Shown: positions 1 to 15,100, counted from the first letter of the stretch. The stretch is DNA of 64,000 nt from Elmis aenea (GCA_947652605.1 OX393577.1:58676108-58740107), one strand, 5' to 3'. Translations and numbers: made by a program. The notes: generated by a model from the letters alone, not told the origin.

Positions 1-112
1 ATTAGTGAAGGTGTCGAATCAAATGATCAACATGTGCCGTCAATATTTGAACTGTAAAAACACCAAAACCGTATGGGAACAGCCCAGGGAAGAAGTATTA
101 ACCAAGATTAAG
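1..112 (+). CDS. DNAH5/8-like: Dynein exon 1 (5' part outside window), tail
   Basis: The frame starts at base 2 and ends in phase 0 before a GTAATA donor. It encodes [19 protein letters not shown] sequence of the N-terminal tail (DHC_N1 region). The exon is cut by the window edge. Confidence 0.75.
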
Positions 113-3100
113 GTAATAACAAAGTACGAGGTTGATTTAAAATAATATTTAACGTCTTTAGTATTGCTTGGACTTGTATTTAAAATATTATCAGTGTTTT
201 AAACGAACGCAGCATAAAATGGAAGAATCTGGAGAACCTCCATTTGATTGTTCCGAAATGTACGTGTTCGGAAAATTCGAAACTTTCAAAAAACGAATTG
301 AAGAGGTAATAATTATTTTTACAGCAATACGACTCGACAACAAAAACTATTTTTTCTAGATCGTAGATGTTTTACAAACAACTATCAAGTACTCAATACT
401 GCAAAGCAGCACGATAGAAGGCATCGATGTTTTTGCGGACAAATTTAAAGATTTGTTTAAGAAAATATCGTCAAAAACTTATGATACCCTGAATCATCGA
501 CAAGAAATGTTCAATATCGATTATGCCGAATTTAAACAGTCCGTTGCGGACACGGAATGGGAACTCGAAGAGTTCGTTGGAAATTCGCTTGAAAAAATGC
601 AGAACGTTGATAACGTGTTACGGTTATTAAAAAGGTGAAGGAATTTCAAGGCAAATGATTGGGTCGCTAATTTTAACTTTTACAGATTTGAAAAGCTAAA
701 CTTGGAATGTCTGCAACTGGATGAACGCTATTTGGAAACGCTCGAAATGTTTCAAGAAGAGATCGAAGAACTTCGCGATCATTACAACGAACAAAGGCAA
801 AATCCTATGTTACCTCGTAATGTACCACCTGTAAGTGGTAGGATCATATGGATACGACAATTATACGCACGTATTGAAGAACCTATGGATATATTTAAGG
901 AAAAAATAAGGGTATTTTAATTTTTTTATAAAATGCATAGAGGTAATCTATTTTTCCAAAATAGATTACCTCTATGCTGTTGTATCACAATACATCTTTA
1001 ATATACAGGGTGAGTCACGACGGACGCCACGGAGTTTTATGGCCAAACGGTATATATTTTCAAACTTCTGTCGCTGTTAGATTATGTAAGTCAATAAGGG
1101 CTACATTTTAAAAATATTTTCAAACAGGGTGCTCCAAAAAAGAGTGGAATATCAAAGTTATACTTTTTCTCATGGAACACCCTGTATATTTTTACATTTT
1201 TGGATTCCTTTTTAAATTTACTTAAACAAATGTATGAGGTTATATGGGTCTAAGGTCAACCGTTTTCGTGAAAATTGCATTTTCATGAAAATACAGTACT
1301 TTCAAAAATTTTCAACATTTTGAAACTTTAAAAATTCTGAAGAAATTCGCTTGGAAATTAGATTAACAATAGATTATTTAACACTTTGCACCACCTACAT
1401 TTTTAAATTATTATACAGGGCGTTTTTTACGCTTGGTCAAACTTGTGAAACTTTAAACATCGATAACTCATTTTTTTTTTAATACAACACCCTTAATTTT
1501 TGTACACCGTCCTATAGAAAATTTAATTATCTTTCGAAAACATCCAGGTTGTTTTCCACCTAAAATTGATATTTTCCGAGATATCGCGATGTTATTGACA
1601 ATGATTAGGGCAAAATGTTATTTTTAAGTAGTCTATGAAGGTAGGCAGCGGTAATTTGTAACAATTGAAAGAAAAAACAGGAAACATTTTTTTGTTGTTA
1701 GACTACACATTTTTGCCATATTTTTATATGAAAGTTGTAGTTTTACCATACTTAACGTTTAAATAGAGGTTTCTTAAAATTATTTATGCATTTATTTATT
1801 GGACCAGTGTTGTAAGATAATTACTAAATTCTATAACACTTTTTTTTGTATGTTTACGATACGACACTTGCTTCTACCGAAAACAGTAGTATTATACAGG
1901 GCGTTTTTTACGCTTGGTCCACCAACAAAAAGTATAACTTTGATATGCCACTCTTTTTTGGAGCACCCTGTATGTTTGAAAGTGTTTTTAAAATGTAGCC
2001 CTTATTGACTTACATAATCTAACCGCGACAGAAGTTTGAAAATATAAACCGTTTTGCCATAAAACTCTGTGGCGTCCGTCGTGACTCACCCTGTATACAG
2101 GGTGATTGAACTTCGAGTTTAAGCATAGGGATCTTGCTTATTATAATAGCTAGAGTATGTTTAAATTTGGCAAAGTTGCTAAATTTGGTACTTATTAATA
2201 ATCCAAAGAGAAATTGAAAATATCTCAAACTGCATCCCAGAAAATCAGGAAAATCCGAAAAATACGATTTTTGAAAATAGTCTATAACTCGTTTGGAGTA
2301 TGAAATATTTCAAATAAGTAAAAACATTGCCAAAACAACTTTTTAAGCCGAATCAGATGGTGGTCGCAAATTTTTCTCAGATCGATTCCTTTTTGTTTTA
2401 TGACAACTTGACAACCAACTTTATTTTTTCTTATGGACGCAATTTTTGCTATTAACATAATCAAATAGCATTTATTTTTCTGAATCCATTGATGTATCAC
2501 ACATGGTAGTTTACTTCTTTATTCACTGCCAAATTAAAAAAAAAAGTTTTAAACAAAAACCATTATAAATCAAGTAGGCCGGTCGTTGTAGTTTATGTTG
2601 TTTCCATGACAACCAATCAACAAACTAAAAGGTTTGAAAGCCTATTACTAAATATCCAAATTTCCTCGGATACTGTTTGAGATATTTTCAATTTCTCTTT
2701 GAATTATTATTGAGCACGAAATTTAGCAACTTTGCCAAATTTAAACCTATGCCCTAGCTATTATAATAAGCAAGATCCCAATGCTTAAACTCGAATTTTA
2801 ATAACTTTGTATAACTTGAAGAAGATACCTTAAAATCAAATCTGTCGTATTAAATTATAAAAGTTCCAAAAATTGTAGAGTAAATTTGAGGTTATGCTGT
2901 CATACTTTTGGTATATTTAAAAGTAACTTAATTAAAAACTAATAATTTTGATAAAAGCATATTGAGACTAATAAAGCAAGTCTTAATTTATATTTTAAAA
3001 TTAAAAACCAATACATTTTTTGTTTCCATAAGCGTAAAATACTTACTTGAAGGGTGCTTAATGACTGTTTCCGATTTACAAATATAAATTACCAATTGCA

Positions 3101-6100
3101 AATATTGAGACATGGCCAATTTTTGTGTATTTAAATTAAATTTAAAGTCACAACTCTTCATGAATAGCATAATTTAATTACAAAAAATATTTCAATTATA
3201 GGAAATTCGATACATGATAAAATATGCAATTTATACAGCTTGACAATAACGAATATGTGTGGTATGGGTAACTTCGTTATCATTGGGCAGAATTTTAAGA
3301 CGAATCTTATGCCATTTTGACATTCGACCAACACCTTCGACTTTTTTAAATATTAAAAAAAAAAACTAAAAGATGATTTTTCCAGTGGTAAATAATACCA
3401 AAATGTGGGATATTGTATAAAAATATGTTCAAATAACGATTTCCACAGTTAAAAAAAACTGATTTTCCCTGATGATTTTTTTTTTTATAAAAAGCGCGCC
3501 TTAAGGGCTTAAATGGTAGCCATAGTTGGCTATGGGATTATTAAAAAACTTTTTTTTTAAGTCTTAAAATGTACGAGTTTTATTGATTTTTATCACTTTT
3601 CTCAAATTTGCAAAAAAAAACAAATTATTACTAAATAGTATAAGGGTGTCTTGAGTTTTTGACAAAAATTTTTGTTTTCTTGCCTTGTATCTCATCATCA
3701 GAAATACAAAATCACATACATAATTTTAATTACTTTCACAAATTATATCAAACTATTTATTGGAAAGATTTCCGAACTAGATAGGTAACGGCATTGCATG
3801 GCCTTCCAGGTCACCGGACCTAACCTCTCTTGATTTTTTCTCTGGGAAACTATTAAAAATTAAGTTTACAAAGAAAAGCCACATAGAGTTGATAATCTGA
3901 ATATGAACGTCAGAGTAACTATAGCAGAAATCAGACATAATATTGTATTAAAAGTGCAAAATGAAATAATAAAACGGTGTCAACTGTATGTTTAAGAAAA
4001 TGGTAGCCATTTGAAACATTATTATAGTTATTGATTTAATTTGTAGTCATATTAATTATTATCTACGTAGGTTATTAATAATAGCCACGAAGTATTTTAT
4101 TTGTTATAAACTAGCTAATTCATTAAAATAACGATTCACAGGTTGTGCGACACAGAAAAGCACAAAAGTGTATTCAGCTATACAATTCTTTGGCTTGCGT
4201 TTTTGTACACTATGAACAAATTTATCATCGCTCATGGTTTGAGCAAGTAGCACAAGTAAGTGCCATTTTCTCAAATGAAAATTTTTGCTCTACACAGTAA
4301 TTTCGCAGGTACGTAGCGGATTAAGTGCGCCAATATTAATGAAACACCCAAAAACTAAACGATACATGGTAAACTTTGATCCTTATATTTCTGAAGTAAT
4401 TAGAGAGACTGAATATATTTACAAGTTAGGATTAGGTAAGATTAAAATAATTTTGTTTTTGGATGACTTCCAACTTAAACAAATTTTGTTTTAATAATTA
4501 CAGAAGTGGCGGATGTTGCCCAAATTTTATTGTTTTGTAAGGATAAAATATTAAACGCGTATGAAAATATAACGGGACTAATTGAAAGAAATAATACTAT
4601 CAGAAGAAATATACCCAAACTATTTATTCCTTTAATGAGGGCGCAGTTGTTGAGAATGGAGAACGCTTTTATGCCGGGACTATCAACGATTACATGGACT
4701 TCGATGAAGATACCTGAGTTCTGTGATGATGTTGAAGCCATTTTGGATAGCGTTCAAATGTTTGTTAAAGAGGTATGAAAGATTGTTCATTTAAAAAAAT
4801 TATTTTGTGTGTTGTATCACCGTATCGTATCATTCAATACGCTCAGCTGTAGAGGTGCAGAGGGTCACCATAGGGTATCTAACATAATGCAATTCAATTC
4901 AATAATGATATTCAGATGTTTTAAAAAATTAATGGTTAACTTGATGATAGTAAAAATATTTTTTTGCATAATTTAATAACTTTTAGTTTTAAAATAACAG
5001 TCTAAATTTGTGTGGATTGTAATCATTTCACATGCCAAATAAACTAGTGGTATTATCAGCCATAAAGATTTAACAATAAACTTATGATTTTTTATGGACG
5101 TCATATTAGATATTTACTGGAATAGGTACAGGTTGGGCAAATTTCGATGTTTTCATAGGAAATCTCGGTAATTATAAGAGTTATGGAAAAACGGACCCCC
5201 CTTCTTCGATCTCTTTTTTTGAGAAAAAGCTAATGGTGAAAACTAAAATTGGTTATCGTCTTTTGTTTTCGAGCTATCGCCGATAACTCGATTTTTTTAC
5301 TTTTCGCTTTATGACTATATCTCGCTTGTTTATGAAAATAAAGAAAAATAATTTTGACGTTCTACAGGCACTTTTTTGATAAGAATGCAGTGGTGTAGAC
5401 AATTTAAAAAAAAAAAGGCGAAACTCGAGTTGTGACAAAAATGTAAGGAAAATTAATAAATCGACCACGTGATATACAGGGTGGTCCACATAGAAGGGCC
5501 ACTATTGGTATCTCGTAAACGGTAAGAGCTACAAAGAAGTTTAAATTAGACAAATTGTTCCATTTTCGGAGACCTATTCAATGATGCTTTAATGTTTTTA
5601 AAAATTTACAAGGCATGCTAGATAATAAACAAAAATCAAAATGGGCATTTTTCTTAAATCGTTAATAACTCGGTTATACTTGATGGTACAAAAATATTTT
5701 GAGGGAAAAATTTTTAAAAACATTTTTTTTTTTTTTTTTTTAAATTAAAACACTAGGTGTTTAAACACTAAAACTGGTCTAGAAGTAAGACCAACCATTA
5801 GTTTGTATCTGTTAAATCTTAAATCTAAGTTACTTAGCTAAAATCAGTCCAGCGACGTATTTTAGTTGACTTTGTTATTCTTAGGGAAATAAAGACACTA
5901 ACACTTGCACAATGCTCTGCTTTTACACAGATCACTTAGAAAGTTCGAACGGTTTGGTTCTCTTCAGTCTACGACATAGGTTTTGGTTGTCTAGCAGCTG
6001 GAGAACTTCTGGATTTTCGTGTAGGTGAAGCCTGGCTTCATGCTTCTTTGCAAATCTTTTGATTTCTTCTTCAACGGTTAAGATACCCAGGTCTCGATGA

Positions 6101-9100
6101 AGGTCGGAGTTTCTGACAAACCAGGGAGCGTTGGGCATTTCATGTAACACCTTGTTTTGAACAGTTTGTATCTTACGTATATTTGTAATTTTTGCACACC
6201 CCCATAGTTGTATTCCATACAACCATGTAGGTCTAATAATTTGTTTGTAAATCAAAATTTTGTTGTATAATGACAGTTTGGAATATTTACCAATAAGCCA
6301 TCTGTATTGTGCGGTTTTAATTTTAAACTCCTTTTCTTTTTTCTTAATATGTTCTTTCCACCTTAATTTAGCATCAAGAGTCATACCAAGATACTTTGCA
6401 GTGTTTGCGTGTGAGACAATGGTTTCATTGATTGTTATTGCTGGAGAGTTTCTCAATCTTTTATTTGTAAAGTTGATATGGACTGATTTCGTTTCATTTA
6501 GTTTAATTTTCCACTTATTGGTCCATTCGTGTATGGCATCACTAGCTGTTTGTAGTTTTTTGGTGGAAATTATATCTGTTTTACCTGTTGCCAGCAACTT
6601 ATGATTTTTTATGGACGTCATATTAGATATTTACTGGAATAGGTACAGGTTGGGCAAATTTCGATGTTTTCATAGGAAATCTCGGTAATTATAAGAGTTA
6701 TGGAAAAACGGACCCCCCTTCTTCGATCTCTTTTTTTGAGAAAAAGCTAATGGTGAAAACTAAAATTGGTTATCGTCTTTTGTTTTCGAGCTATCGCCGA
6801 TAACTCGATTTTTTTACTTTTCGCTTTATGACTATATCTCGCTTGTTTATGAAAATAAAGAAAAATAATTTTGACGTTCTACAGGCACTTTTTTGATAAG
6901 AATGCAGTGGTGTAGACAATTTAAAAAAAAAAAGGCGAAACTCGAGTTGTGACAAAAATGTAAGGAAAATTAATAAATCGACCACGTGATATACAGGGTG
7001 GTCCACATAGAAGGGCCACTATTGGTATCTCGTAAACGGTAAGAGCTACAAAGAAGTTTAAATTAGACAAATTGTTCCATTTTCGGAGACCTATTCAATG
7101 ATGCTTTAATGTTTTTAAAAATTTACAAGGCATGCTAGATAATAAACAAAAATCAAAATGGGCATTTTTCTTAAATCGTTAATAACTCGGTTATACTTGA
7201 TGGTACAAAAATATTTTGAGGGAAAAATTTTTAAAAACATTAAAGCATCATTAAATAGGTCTTCGATGATAGAACAATTTGTCTAATTTAAACTTCTTTC
7301 TAGCTCTTACCGTTAACGAGATACCAATAGTGGCCCTTCTAAGTGGACCCCTTGTATATTATTGCAATGTGGAAAAAATCCTCTTTCTCGTGATGCCACA
7401 GCCAACTATGGGTTCTATTCAAAAAAATACAGTTTTATGTCACAACTGGAATTTCGAAAAAAAAATTGAAAAATTGTCTATGCCTCTGTAGAACGTCAAA
7501 ATTATTTACTTTATTTTCATAAACTAGCGAGATATAGTTATAAAACGAAAAGTCAAAAAATCGCGAGTTATCGGTGATAAGTCGAAAACAAAAGGTGATA
7601 ACCAATTTTAGTTTTCACCATTAACTTTTTTTGGAAAAAAAAGATCGATGAAGGGGGCTCCGTTTTTCCATACCTAACTTTTATAGTTACTGAGATTCCC
7701 TATGAAAACATCGAAATGGCGAATGGTTCATAGACTTATCACCATCTAGTGGAAATTTATGCCAAAAAGTTCCCAATTTTTTGACGGCCTTCCTAACTTG
7801 TGTAGTAAACTGTGACAAAAATGTTTCTTTGACAATTGATGACGAAATGAAATTTAATTTATGCAGGTCCGGCACACTTAATAAAAAAAAATTATTTTTT
7901 TTTCCAAAAATTATTTGAGGTTATAAAAATTAACCAGATTGGTGCAATTTTATCCAAAATTGCATCCTCTTTCCCAAAATATAAAAATATACAGGATGTT
8001 CCATTTGAAATTACACAGTTAGGGTGATTTCTGGCGAAACCAGAAGTGAAACAATAGTGTACATAATATCAGGAATGGGGAGTCGGCAGAAAAATAATCG
8101 ACTCCCGACTCCGACTCCCGATGGTAAACAAAGTTTAATATTTTAATTTTCTATTTAATACATAATGAAGAAAATGTAAAAAATCTGTTTTTTTCCGTCG
8201 AAATCTGGAAGTCGAAAATTTTTGCGATCACAATACTTTCTTCATACTACGTATGGCGAAAGTAAAAGAGTCGGGAGTCGATAGTTTTTTACCGACTCCG
8301 ACTCCTCAAAAAAGCTTCGACTCCTCGACTTCCGACTACCGACTCCGACTCCCCATCCCTGCATAATATGTTCAAATAATTCGGCTTTTTACACATATGG
8401 TATGGTTCAAATATAATTTGTCTAAAATCAGATATTTAAAAAAAAGATGGTGTACCAGAACTCAGTTACACCCGGTATGTAACTATTTTTTAATTGAACT
8501 AATCCTTTATCTCTTATATTAAGCGAAATCCCACAGTGGCTGGAATTACTTTTTTTGATAGTTATTTCTTTAGGTCACAGACATGAAAGAAGCACGTATT
8601 GATGAAGTGTTGGAGAGTATTTCTACTACATCTTTAGTTTATCTGCCGTATGAACCTCTAGTACCCTCTGAACTATTGGAGCAAAATATTAAACATCGGG
8701 AACGTGTTGGTAAGTAATTAAACTTTTCAGTATTTTTAAGTTGTTAAAAGCAGGGCTCGAAACCGAAAAAAATTTTGGTTAACGGTTAACCGAAATCGAG
8801 AACTATTTTTATAAGGGACACCGCACACTACCGACTTTTTAGTCGGCCGACAGTTTAGTCGTTTCGCAAAAGGCATGAGTGTTAATGAGAGCGCGCACAC
8901 TTACCGATTATTTAGTTGGCCGACTAAATAATCGTTACCGATTCCCTTTGGACAAAAAAGTCGGCCAACTATCGGCCTACAGCCTACTACTACTAATTGG
9001 AATCCGCACACTCGCCGACAAAATAGTCGGTCAACTAAAAAGTCAGTAGTGTGTCCAACTAAACTATTTAGTCGGTGACAAATCCTTGTCATAGCTCGAT

Positions 9101-12100
9101 AACGACTAAACTGTTGGCCAACTAAAAAGTCGGTAGTGTGCGGTGTCTCTTACAGTTTTTGTTGAAAAACCGGTTTTGTTCCTAAAAAACCGGTTTAGTG
9201 TAAAAAACCGGTTTAGTGTAAAAAACCGATTTAAATTAAAAACCGGTTAAATTAACCAGTTTTTAAAATTATTTAATGCAAAGTATGAAAAGATATTATC
9301 TATTTATAATTTTATAATATACAAGATGATTTACCCGGCGTTGCACGGGCGATTACAATTTTAATTACTTTTTTAACTTGAATAAGCCCAATAATTCCAA
9401 ATCATACACAAATGACATACTCTGATCAATCATCTTTTCATTTTCTTATAATTCATTAAAAAATAACTATTTATTGCTTAAAAATTGAATAATAACTCAA
9501 ATTTATTTTCTTTCGTCTTGTTTCAATTAAAAATGTACTAATAAAAATAATACTTTATGTACATTTATTACTAATTGTATACAAAACAATCTTTACTTGA
9601 GAAATACACCGCGCCGTATCGTGTTTTGACCAGGTATTTGCCGACGTAAGATCGAATCCCGTCCAAGTAATTTTTTTTTTTTTTTAATTGGTAATATGTG
9701 CTTGTACTTAAAGTTTGGCGTTAGATCTGCAAGGTCCTAAATAGTAACTGTGCAAAATTTGGTCCCGATCGGTCAACGGACCTAGGATTCTATAGCGAAC
9801 AAACACACAAACAAGCTCTTTTATATATATAGATGTACAATCAAGCGTTCAGTAATGACTTCTGGTAAACTAATCGCGTTTAATACAGATTTTGTATTTT
9901 TCATCGTAATTTTTATTAAAAAAAGATGTTAAAAAAACTGGTTTTTTATTATTTTGGTTAAAGGTTACCGGTTTTTTTGCCTTTAAAGATAACGGTTTCG
10001 GTTAAAAATCACTTTTTCTGACAAAAGATAATGGTTAACCGGCTTTTTAAACCGGTTTAAAAACCGGTTTCATGCCCTGGTTAAAAGTAGTGCTAACTGA
10101 ATTAAATTTAGTTGAAATTAATCATTTTCAAATAAGTTACGCTCTAAAACAGTTTTTATCGATCAGAAGTTAAGGGGTCCCATCTAGAGATGGGCAATTC
10201 GCAAATGAACCATTCAAACTGCACGATTCGTCACTAAACAAGCGAACTGGGTTAAAGGCGAAATCCGCTTGCGTCCATTTAAAATGTATCGCTTTTACAC
10301 GACATCGTGTCTTATCGACTAATTCACCAGTTCATAATGAACCGCTGATGAGATTTTTTCTCAGTTTTATACAATCACCTACACCAGCGGTCGGCAACCC
10401 GCGGCCCGCCATGGGTTTTGATTTGGCCCGCCAAGTAATAATCTAAATGTAGATATATCAAACATGATATTTCATATTAAATAACCAAATTTATTAAAAA
10501 TTTCTTTTTTAATTTTATAGTATGTTTGAATTTTAATTTTAACGCAAATTTTGATGGCTGCCAACTTTAGGTCGAAAATAAAATAACCAAGTTTATGTTA
10601 GTAGCTCACTATAAAAGCACGTTTCTAACGCTAACGCTGCCTGTCGGTTCTTCAAAGAAAACTTGGCTATTTTGATGACTATTTTGTCTCGGCTTATTGT
10701 GCATGTTTACGTATGAAAATAAATTGTATTCGCGGCTTTAAACAATGTATTTAGTGACACTTTCTTGCAAATTCAAACGGAGGTAATGAATATAGGTTGT
10801 TTCGAACCAATAATTATTTTTTAATGTTAGATACAAAAATTTGTAAAACTTGTTTAAATGGGCCCCTTGTTTATTTCTATCTATTGACAATTTTCGAAAT
10901 GTTAAAAATTAACTATTTCAAAGCTTTTAAATTTAATTAATTAATTAATTTCGTTTTATTACCTGCAGAATAAATGGAAATATTCTGTCATTTTAGAATT
11001 ATTTAAATTTTAAAAATAGTGATTGTTTTTTTATTGCTAAATTTGTAATTGGCAACGCTTAAGAACTTCTTTTTAATGTTTCATTCATTCATTTTTATTT
11101 AGTAACCATGGAAAAACGCCAAAAAGAAGAAATGATAATATGATGATATGATGATAAATGAAAAATGCGGCGTATTCAAAGAAAAATGGACTTTTAACTA
11201 TTTTTTCATCAATATTAATAATAATAAAGCAATATGTTTAATTAGCAAATAAACCGTAAATGTGTTTGAGAAATTCAACTTACGTCGCCGGAAAAACATG
11301 CCAGAATTATCAGATTTTAAATGGACATGCGAATTGGCTTTTCTTGTTGACAGCTTACCTCAATTAGGAAAGCTAATTAATGAGTTATTTAACGATTAAA
11401 AAGTTTTCAACTAAAAATTAAATTATTTATATCTCAAATTTAAAAAAATTATAATTATCATTTTCCTACTTTGCAATCGCGAAATTAATGGCGGCTGATC
11501 GTCGACAAAGGCGTTGTTAGGGTAAGCTATAATATTTGTATGTGCGGCCCGCTTGAAAATATTATTGTTTAATTTGGCCCGATATGTCAAAAAGGTTGCC
11601 GACCCCTGACCTACACGATCCGTCACTGAACTATGCAAATGAATCGTTTGTTGCTTCTTTTATTTTTGTATTTCGAAAAAAGACTAATGGTGCCTGTCCA
11701 CGTGAGAGTAAACTACTTTCGATAGCAGCGTTGCCAAGGATACAGCCCCTGAGAGTAACTCGGGATTGGCTGTATCCTTGGCGACGCTGCTATCGAGAGT
11801 TGTTTACTCTCACGTGGACAGGCACCATAAATTTACTGCACATATTTAAATGAAATAAACAGTTTATAAATAAGAATAATAAAAGGTTTTAGTTAACATT
11901 TAACGTATTTATTCGAATAAAATACTAAATAAATTCTTAAATCGTAAAAATATATTTTTATTACAGAAATAAATATATACAGGGTGTTTCTTAAATATTG
12001 CGAAAAAATTCGGGAGGTGATTCCTTATTGAAAATTAAGGGGGTCTTTTTTGTAATATTTTTTCCTTAGACGTCTGCTTTGGGAGGTATACCCCCCTAAA

Positions 12101-15100
12101 GGGGAGCAGTAAAATTAGGTTTTTATTTTATTTCTCAAATTTGGATAAATGTAGGAGAATGATATTTGGTAGATGTTTTGTACTTATTGAAAGGTTTCCC
12201 ATAGTTATATTTTCAATCGTCTCCCACCTTCACAGGGGGCTGAAAAATGTGACCCCTGTTGGTATTTTTATCGTAACTTTTTGGTGGGATGTCATTTTGC
12301 AGATTAAAAATAATGTTTTTGAAAGCCCATTTTATTTAGAAATCTTTTTCAATGGTTGTAATACACTTCTAAATAGCTAACTTTTGTCTCATTTATTCAA
12401 CCTTGTATTTTCAATATTTACTGAGATTGCGATAGTGCCACATCGAAAAGTTAAATACCTTGTATTACAAAACAGGTAATAAATTAACCAACCTACGACA
12501 ATTTGGGGCCATATGATGCGGGGCCATAGGTGCCTATTGGGTAATCCGCCACTGGGTCTCAAGCAGTCCCCAACACAAAAAATCAGGTGGGGGGGAGTCT
12601 GCAAAGCAATTTATGTATTAAGAATTAAAAATTTTACTTCATTTATGATTTCTGGTTTGTGAGATATTTTAATGTATAATCTGACATGCTATTGCATAAA
12701 TTATATAATATGTGCTTTGAATTAATGTATTCCTTTTTCGATAACCTTTACATTTATACAGAAATTAGAAATCCCAGAATAAGTGGTTTATTCAGAAGGA
12801 TTTTTAGGCATGAAAAAAAAAGTTAAGAAACGCTGGTCTATAACATTAAAAATGTACTTACTGTTTTAATATTTTTTGAGTTCATGAATAATTTGTTTTG
12901 TTTGTGTTAAAATTACAGCAAAAGAAATAGAACTGAAAACATCTACTGCCGAAAAAGCTGTTATAGCATTAATTAACAAATTTATGGATACAGTAACACA
13001 TCCAGATTTACAAGAAGGCAAATATGACTGGATGGATCCAGAAAAGGCTGTGAAACCAGTCGGTTCTACTTCAAAATTAACTTCAGGAGAAGATGCAGGT
13101 ACATTAATGTTGATGACTTAATTAAAATTTTATATAATTGTTACTTATTATTCTAAAATTTAAATATCTATTTTATGAAATAAACTCTAATATACTCGAG
13201 AAAATTAGGAAAAACCGGAAAATACGATTTTTGAAAATCTTCTTAACTCTTTTGGAGTTTGAAATATTTTAAATATCGTCAGTGGAAAGCAATTTTGCTG
13301 TAAACGCCAAAACGCTATTAATTTATAATTATTAATGATAACCTTTGTTTTAATAATAATCCCTTTATTTTTTTACGCTAACATTCCTTGAAAATTTTTC
13401 TTTTAAAAAATGTTTTAAAAATTTTTTTTTTCCAAAAATTTAACTGTTTTTTGTCTCTACCGTAAATTTTTACTTTTGGCGTTTACAGCAAAATTGCTTT
13501 CCACCGTCGATATCTAAAAACATTGCCAAAGCAACTTTTTAAGCGGAATCGGATGGTGGTCACAAATTTTTCCCAGATCAATTCATTTTTGTTTTATGAC
13601 AACCAACTTTGTTTTTTTCTTATAGGCGCAATTTTTGCTATTTGCATAATCAAATAGCATTAATTTTTCTGAATTCATTGTATCAGTATAACACATGATA
13701 TTTTACTTCTTTATTCATTGCAAAATTTAAAAAAGGGTTTTAAACAATAACCATTATAAATCAGGTAGGCCGGTCGTTATAGTTTATGTTGTTTTTATGA
13801 CAACCAATCAACAAACTAAAAGATTTAAAAGTATTACTTGTCATATTAATAAATTCGTAAAAATAAACTTTAATAACGAAGAAAAGCGTGATATGCTGCG
13901 AATTTTTTATTCATTGAATAGGAATTCTATATTGTCAAGTCAACGATATGCAGAAACATATCCAGAAAAAAGACGACCCTCGCACACGTATTTTTGTACG
14001 TTGGACAAAAACTTGGGAAAATATGGGGCTTTTGCTAAAAATATGGCAGAAAGGTTTCAGATGACATGAAAAAAAACATATCCAGAAAAAACGCTACATT
14101 AAACAGAATTTTTAGTTAATTTGTGTGAAGTATGTGAGAACGTGTAACAAAACTTAAAAGAACGATATAAAAAATTCACCTCATATTGCGTTTTTCTTCG
14201 TTATTAAAGTTCATTTTTACGAATCTATTATGACAAGTAACGGACTTTCGACACTTTTCGTTTGTTGATTGGTCGTCATGGAAACAACATAAACTACAAC
14301 CACCGGCATACCTCATTTATAATGGTTATTGTTTAAAACCCTTTTTTTAAAATTTGACAATGAATAAAGAAGTAAAATACCATGTGTAAGACCAATGGAT
14401 TTAGAAAAATAAATGCTATTTGATTATGTAAATATCAAAAATTGCGCCCATAAGAAAAAATAAAGTTGGTTGTCATAACACAAAAACCAATCGATCTAGG
14501 AGAAATCTGTGACCCCCATCCGATTCGGCTTAAAAATTGCTTGAGCAAACTTTTTACACATTTGAAATATTCCATACTTCAAAGGAGTTATAGATGATTT
14601 TCCAAAATCGTATTATCCGGTTTTTCCTAATTTTCTCGAATATCGTTTAAGATATTTCCATTATTTTTTTTTTGAATTATCAATAAGCACAAAATTTAGC
14701 AACTTTGCTAAATTTAAACCTATACTCTAGCTATCATAATAAGCGAGATCCCCATGCTTAAACTTAAATTTTAATCACCCTGTATAGTGTGGAAAAACTA
14801 ACAATTTTTTTTTTTTTGCCACAGCATTTAAAGAAATTGATAGAAATGCACCTCAGGATATAAATGCTCTTAACAATGATTGCATTGAAATGTTTGCTTT
14901 TTTTAACATGAAAGTGGTCGACTGTTTAGTAAAATGTACAAAATTGTCTTTGGAGCAGTTAAAACGAAGAGCTACATCAACTAAGTACATATTTTTATAA
15001 CTGAAACCATTAATTATACAATATTTCAATAAGTACTGACTTATTAAAGTATTATCATGAACATAGTTTATTTTGCAAATTTTTTGTGCTGTAGCTTACA

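Larger units (their letters stand above)
5475..7358. mobile_element. Fold-back family D (nested in C, host of the LINE)
   Basis: The left end TACAGGGTGGTCCACATAG and right end CTAAGTGGACCCCTTGTA are inverted. Both arms hold GGTATCTCGTAAACGGTAAG. The LINE sits in the loop region. Confidence 0.75.
5127..7722. mobile_element. Fold-back family C, copy 1, carrying D and the LINE
   Basis: The left end TACAGGTTGGGCAAATTTCG and right end CCTATGAAAACATCGAAATG are inverted relatives. The arms share the phrases CATAGGAAATCTCGGTAA and AAACGGACCCCC. It is split by the D element and the LINE duplication. Confidence 0.75.
8751..10079. mobile_element. hAT-type element with CAGGGCTCGAAACCG ends, 8-bp TSD
   Basis: It is flanked by GTTAAAAG at 8743-8750 and 10080-10087. 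The ends CAGGGCTCGAAACCG and CGGTTTCATGCCCTG are inverted. Many AACCGGTTT units lie in both arms. It contains a smaller fold-back (8816-9149) and a dispersed repeat (9340-9835). No transposase is visible. Confidence 0.88.
13196..14786. mobile_element. Fold-back family B, copy 2, left-truncated, with DUF4817-like head
   Basis: The right end is TTTTAATCACCCTGTATA. The left terminus is missing. It is interrupted by a small MITE (13273-13513) and holds a short transposase head (13797-14069) in its loop. Confidence 0.8.

Noticed and set aside
6260..6604. 114-codon plus-strand frame over the LINE
   Set aside because: It is the antisense shadow of the Jockey reverse transcriptase remnant.
5274..7006. 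Two identical 71-codon minus-strand frames (5274-5489 and 6791-7006)
   Set aside because: They are the same because of the 646-bp direct repeat. The related region in C copy 2 does not keep a clear protein.
9600..9680. Possible tRNA gene from the B-box-like GATCGAATCCC
   Set aside because: No A box at the right distance, no cloverleaf, and a T run directly after. It is better read as part of a dispersed repeat.
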